Positions 6,769-7,981 of a stretch of 7,981 nt of DNA are shown here, piece after piece. Made by a program: the position numbers and the translations under genes. Location of the stretch: the NCBI GenBank assembly GCA_030637455.1, contig DAOWGL010000023.1:1-7981 (forward strand), written 5' to 3'. Origin of the DNA: Candidatus Nitrosopumilus sp. (GTDB lineage Archaea; Thermoproteota; Nitrososphaeria; Nitrososphaerales; Nitrosopumilaceae). How positions within the stretch are numbered: the stretch's first letter is position 1; each line of letters opens with the position of its first letter. The notes under the pieces are model-generated. The model worked only from the letters and a program-made list of their open reading frames with translations, searched no databases and was not told where the DNA came from.

Positions 6769-7325
6769 ATTTGAATACATTGAATTGTATGTCCAAAAAA
6801 TAATACTAGATTAAAAATCAACCAAGTTGTGAAGAACAAAAATGCCACTATAGAGAATGGAAGAAATACTTTGAGTTTTGTGTGTTCTCTATTCTTTAAT
6901 ATCAAAACTGCTCCTAAGGATGCAAGTACTAGTCCTAATTCAAGTGGTTGATGAGACCATGAAATTAATCCATCAATTCCAAAAACATCATGAGATAATG
7001 AATCACCAAAACCTGAAACGATTTGAAGTATAGAACCTGCAATGACTAGTTTAATTCCAGTTTTTAAAGAACCATGAACTGATTTTCTAATTAATAGTAT
7101 AATGCCCATAATTGCAGCACAGCTAGTCATTGAAACTCCAAAGTATACTACAATGTGTGATGGACTCCAGAAAAATTCAGGCTCTTTTTGAAGATGGGAA
7201 ATTGCATCCCAAAATCCTGCTGAAACAATTACAATAGGTCCAATTACTGCTAAAATTGAAACTAGTGAAACAAGTGTGGTAGATTTTGCAATTGTTGAAT
7301 TTGAAAGTCTTGCAATTAGTTTCAT
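6732..7325 (-). CDS. Multi-pass membrane protein with duplicated D-x3-H-x12-H motif, unknown function
   Basis: I do not recognise a named family. The protein has 197 residues and about five hydrophobic helices, near 17-37, 57-79, 90-106, 127-144 and 153-177. Two segments of equal length align without gaps: 37-63 and 105-131. They share G, F, D, S, H, S, S, H and G at identical positions. In each, an aspartate and histidine end one helix (D40, H44; D108, H112), and a histidine twelve residues on begins the next (H57; H125). Both clusters should lie on the same membrane face, so the protein looks like an internal duplication with a paired polar or metal-binding site. No heme or known transporter signature is seen. 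The last 37 bases overlap the convergent envelope gene, so the C-terminal tail (SSGCSIL) is encoded antisense to it. The ATG at 7325 has TTTCAAATA about 30 bases upstream. Confidence 0.85.
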   Translation of the reverse strand: MKLIARLSNSTIAKSTTLVSLVSILAVIGPIVIVSAGFWDAISHLQKEPEFFWSPSHIVVYFGVSMTSCAAIMGIILLIRKSVHGSLKTGIKLVIAGSILQIVSGFGDSLSHDVFGIDGLISWSHQPLELGLVLASLGAVLILKNREHTKLKVFLPFSIVAFLFFTTWLIFNLVLFFGHTIQCIQIYEIFSSGCSIL

Positions 7326-7422
7326 TTTGTTTCTACGGTATCATAGGGCTATTTGAAATATTGTAAGGATATCAATTAGAAAAATTCAACCTGTGGGTAA
7401 TTTTATGAATTAACTATATTAG
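7326..7422. promoter_or_regulatory. Divergent intergenic region, probable promoters both ways
   Basis: These 97 AT-rich bases separate two divergent starts. Toward the minus strand TTTCAAATA (7350-7358) fits a TATA box for the ATG at 7325. Toward the plus strand AATTTTATGA (7399-7408) is the best candidate. It lies rather close to the ATG at 7423, so a start a little downstream (ATG at 7444) is possible. No other gene or RNA is evident here. Confidence 0.4.
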
Positions 7423-7683
7423 ATGAAACATTGTAGAAAAAATATGAGTCCAGGAATAGGATTAATGAAAAGACGCCTAGAAAAAGAAAAGGATGCAATT
7501 GCACTAGCAATTTCAGGTATTGCCAAAAAATATGATGTGAAACCAGATGATATCAAGACACTAGAGACAAAGTATCATGATGATGCAGGTGATTGGTATG
7601 TTGCATTAGGATGGGGTGAGAAAAAGGCAATTGTAAAAATTGATTCAGTCTTAGGTACAATTACAGAAATTAAAGAAATTTAG
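7423..7683 (+). CDS. Small PepSY-like protein, unknown function
   Basis: This is an 86-residue soluble protein. Residues 18-37 form a charged helix (KRRLEKEKDAIALAISGIAK). A run of strands follows, with WYVALGWGEKKAIVKIDS (58-75) and a closing GTITEIKEI. The helix-then-strands pattern ending in a D-x3-G-x-I turn recalls a PepSY repeat, but there is no signal peptide or membrane helix, so it would act in the cytoplasm. Family assignment is tentative. ATG codons at 7423, 7444 and 7465 are all in frame. The first adds only a short basic head with one cysteine, so the true start may be the second. The gene is divergent from the membrane protein to its left. Confidence 0.75.
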   Translation: MKHCRKNMSPGIGLMKRRLEKEKDAIALAISGIAKKYDVKPDDIKTLETKYHDDAGDWYVALGWGEKKAIVKIDSVLGTITEIKEI

Positions 7684-7691
7684 ATCATATA

Positions 7692-7711
7692 TTCCAATTT
7701 TGGGAATTTTT
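7692..7711 (+). terminator. Possible T-tract terminator after the PepSY-like gene
   Basis: TTCC and GGAA arms (7692-7695, 7703-7706) can form a weak short hairpin and are followed by five T residues (7707-7711), nine bases past the stop codon. Archaeal termination depends mainly on T-tracts, so the T-run is the stronger part of the call. Confidence 0.3.
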
Positions 7712-7712
7712 G

Positions 7713-7732
7713 AAAATGTATGTTTACATTTT
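7713..7732. repeat. Perfect 8-bp inverted repeat with 4-base loop
   Basis: AAAATGTA (7713-7720) and TACATTTT (7725-7732) are exact reverse complements around TGTT. It could be a second terminator element, ending in TTTT, for the gene to its left, or a dyad operator for the small gene to its right. The sequence is AT-rich, so chance is not excluded. Confidence 0.6.
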
Positions 7733-7755
7733 AACTTACATTTAGATAAATTCTA

Positions 7756-7765
7756 TATGATCATA
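7756..7765. repeat. 10-bp palindrome TATGATCATA ahead of the last small gene
   Basis: TATGATCATA is a perfect palindrome six bases before the TTG at 7772. An overlapping pair of 6-base arms, TTCTAT and ATAGAA (7751-7756, 7763-7768), shares nearly the same centre. It sits where a regulator could block a promoter using TTTAGATAAA (7741-7750). A regulatory role is inference. Confidence 0.4.
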
Positions 7766-7771
7766 GAATAA

Positions 7772-7954
7772 TTGTTGATACATACATCTGATGAAAACTC
7801 ATCTGAGCAGTCAGAATTAATGATTTCACTAAATAATATAACTAGATGTCAGGAATGTCTGTCAAATGAGAATCTTTGTTGGTTTCATTCAGAATCAGTA
7901 AAAACAAGTCTAATCAATGATGTACAAAATCAGATTATTGGATTATTACTGTAA
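7772..7954 (+). CDS. Possible Cys/His zinc-finger-like microprotein
   Basis: This 60-residue frame starts at TTG and has no recognised family. A shorter version starts at the ATG at 7820 (44 residues). Both contain C26-x2-C29-x6-C36-x2-H39 (RCQECLSNENLCWFH), a spacing that could hold one zinc ion. The N-terminus is acidic and serine-rich, and the C-terminus is a short amphipathic helix (NDVQNQIIGLLL). TTTAGATAAA at 7741-7750 would give a start near 7772 and a leaderless message for the longer form. There is no Shine-Dalgarno site. The AT-rich setting and short length make this only a moderate gene call; the clustered Cys/His residues are the main support. Confidence 0.45.
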   Translation: MLIHTSDENSSEQSELMISLNNITRCQECLSNENLCWFHSESVKTSLINDVQNQIIGLLL

Positions 7955-7981
7955 AGAAATTTAATTATCAAGTTTTTAGAG

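Overview
The window looks like chromosomal DNA of an ammonia-oxidising archaeon (Nitrososphaerota/Thaumarchaeota, most like the marine Nitrosopumilus lineage). The basis is the low GC content, dense packing with short intergenic gaps, archaeal TATA-type promoters placed just before start codons, a heme-copper oxidase operon whose last gene is a membrane-anchored blue copper protein, and coenzyme F420 genes. The lineage assignment is inferred from gene content and remembered gene order; no database was searched.

Layout. Positions 1-2914, all on the minus strand, hold a terminal oxidase operon read in the order: N-terminal half of subunit II (2654-2914), CuA half of subunit II (2220-2651), subunit I (641-2170), and a membrane-anchored plastocyanin-like cupredoxin (1-628, C-terminus cut by the window edge). 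A histidine phosphatase (2970-3593, minus, TTG start) lies upstream and is divergent from an F420:NADP oxidoreductase (3645-4316, plus). That gene is followed by a two-helix membrane microprotein (4332-4565) and an overlapping PPOX/F420-type split-barrel flavoprotein (4549-4950). These run tail-to-tail into a class I/II aminotransferase (minus, probable start 6115). The aminotransferase's upstream region is shared with a plus-strand tRNA-Arg(TCG) gene (6160-6234). Next come a bitopic-style envelope protein (6277-6768, plus) and a multi-pass membrane protein with a duplicated D-x3-H-x12-H motif (6732-7325, minus), overlapping tail-to-tail. The right end carries a PepSY-like 86-residue protein (7423-7683, plus), an AT-rich stretch with an inverted repeat and a palindrome, and a possible 60-residue C-x2-C-x6-C-x2-H microprotein (7772-7954, plus).

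How the genes work together. The oxidase operon is a complete electron sink without cytochrome c: the cupredoxin probably hands electrons to the CuA domain, which feeds heme and CuB in subunit I. Subunit I keeps all metal ligands and the D-channel aspartate. It departs from textbook A-type enzymes at the residue before the CuB histidine and at the K-channel. The F420 reductase and the F420/flavin-type split-barrel protein form a plausible redox pair. The remaining genes are housekeeping (tRNA, aminotransferase) or unknown membrane proteins.

No mobile element, CRISPR array or classic defence system is visible. The items most worth a second look are the duplicated metal-site-like motif in the 197-residue membrane protein, the subunit I substitutions, the split subunit II, and the irregular tRNA-Arg that overlaps the nominal aminotransferase start.
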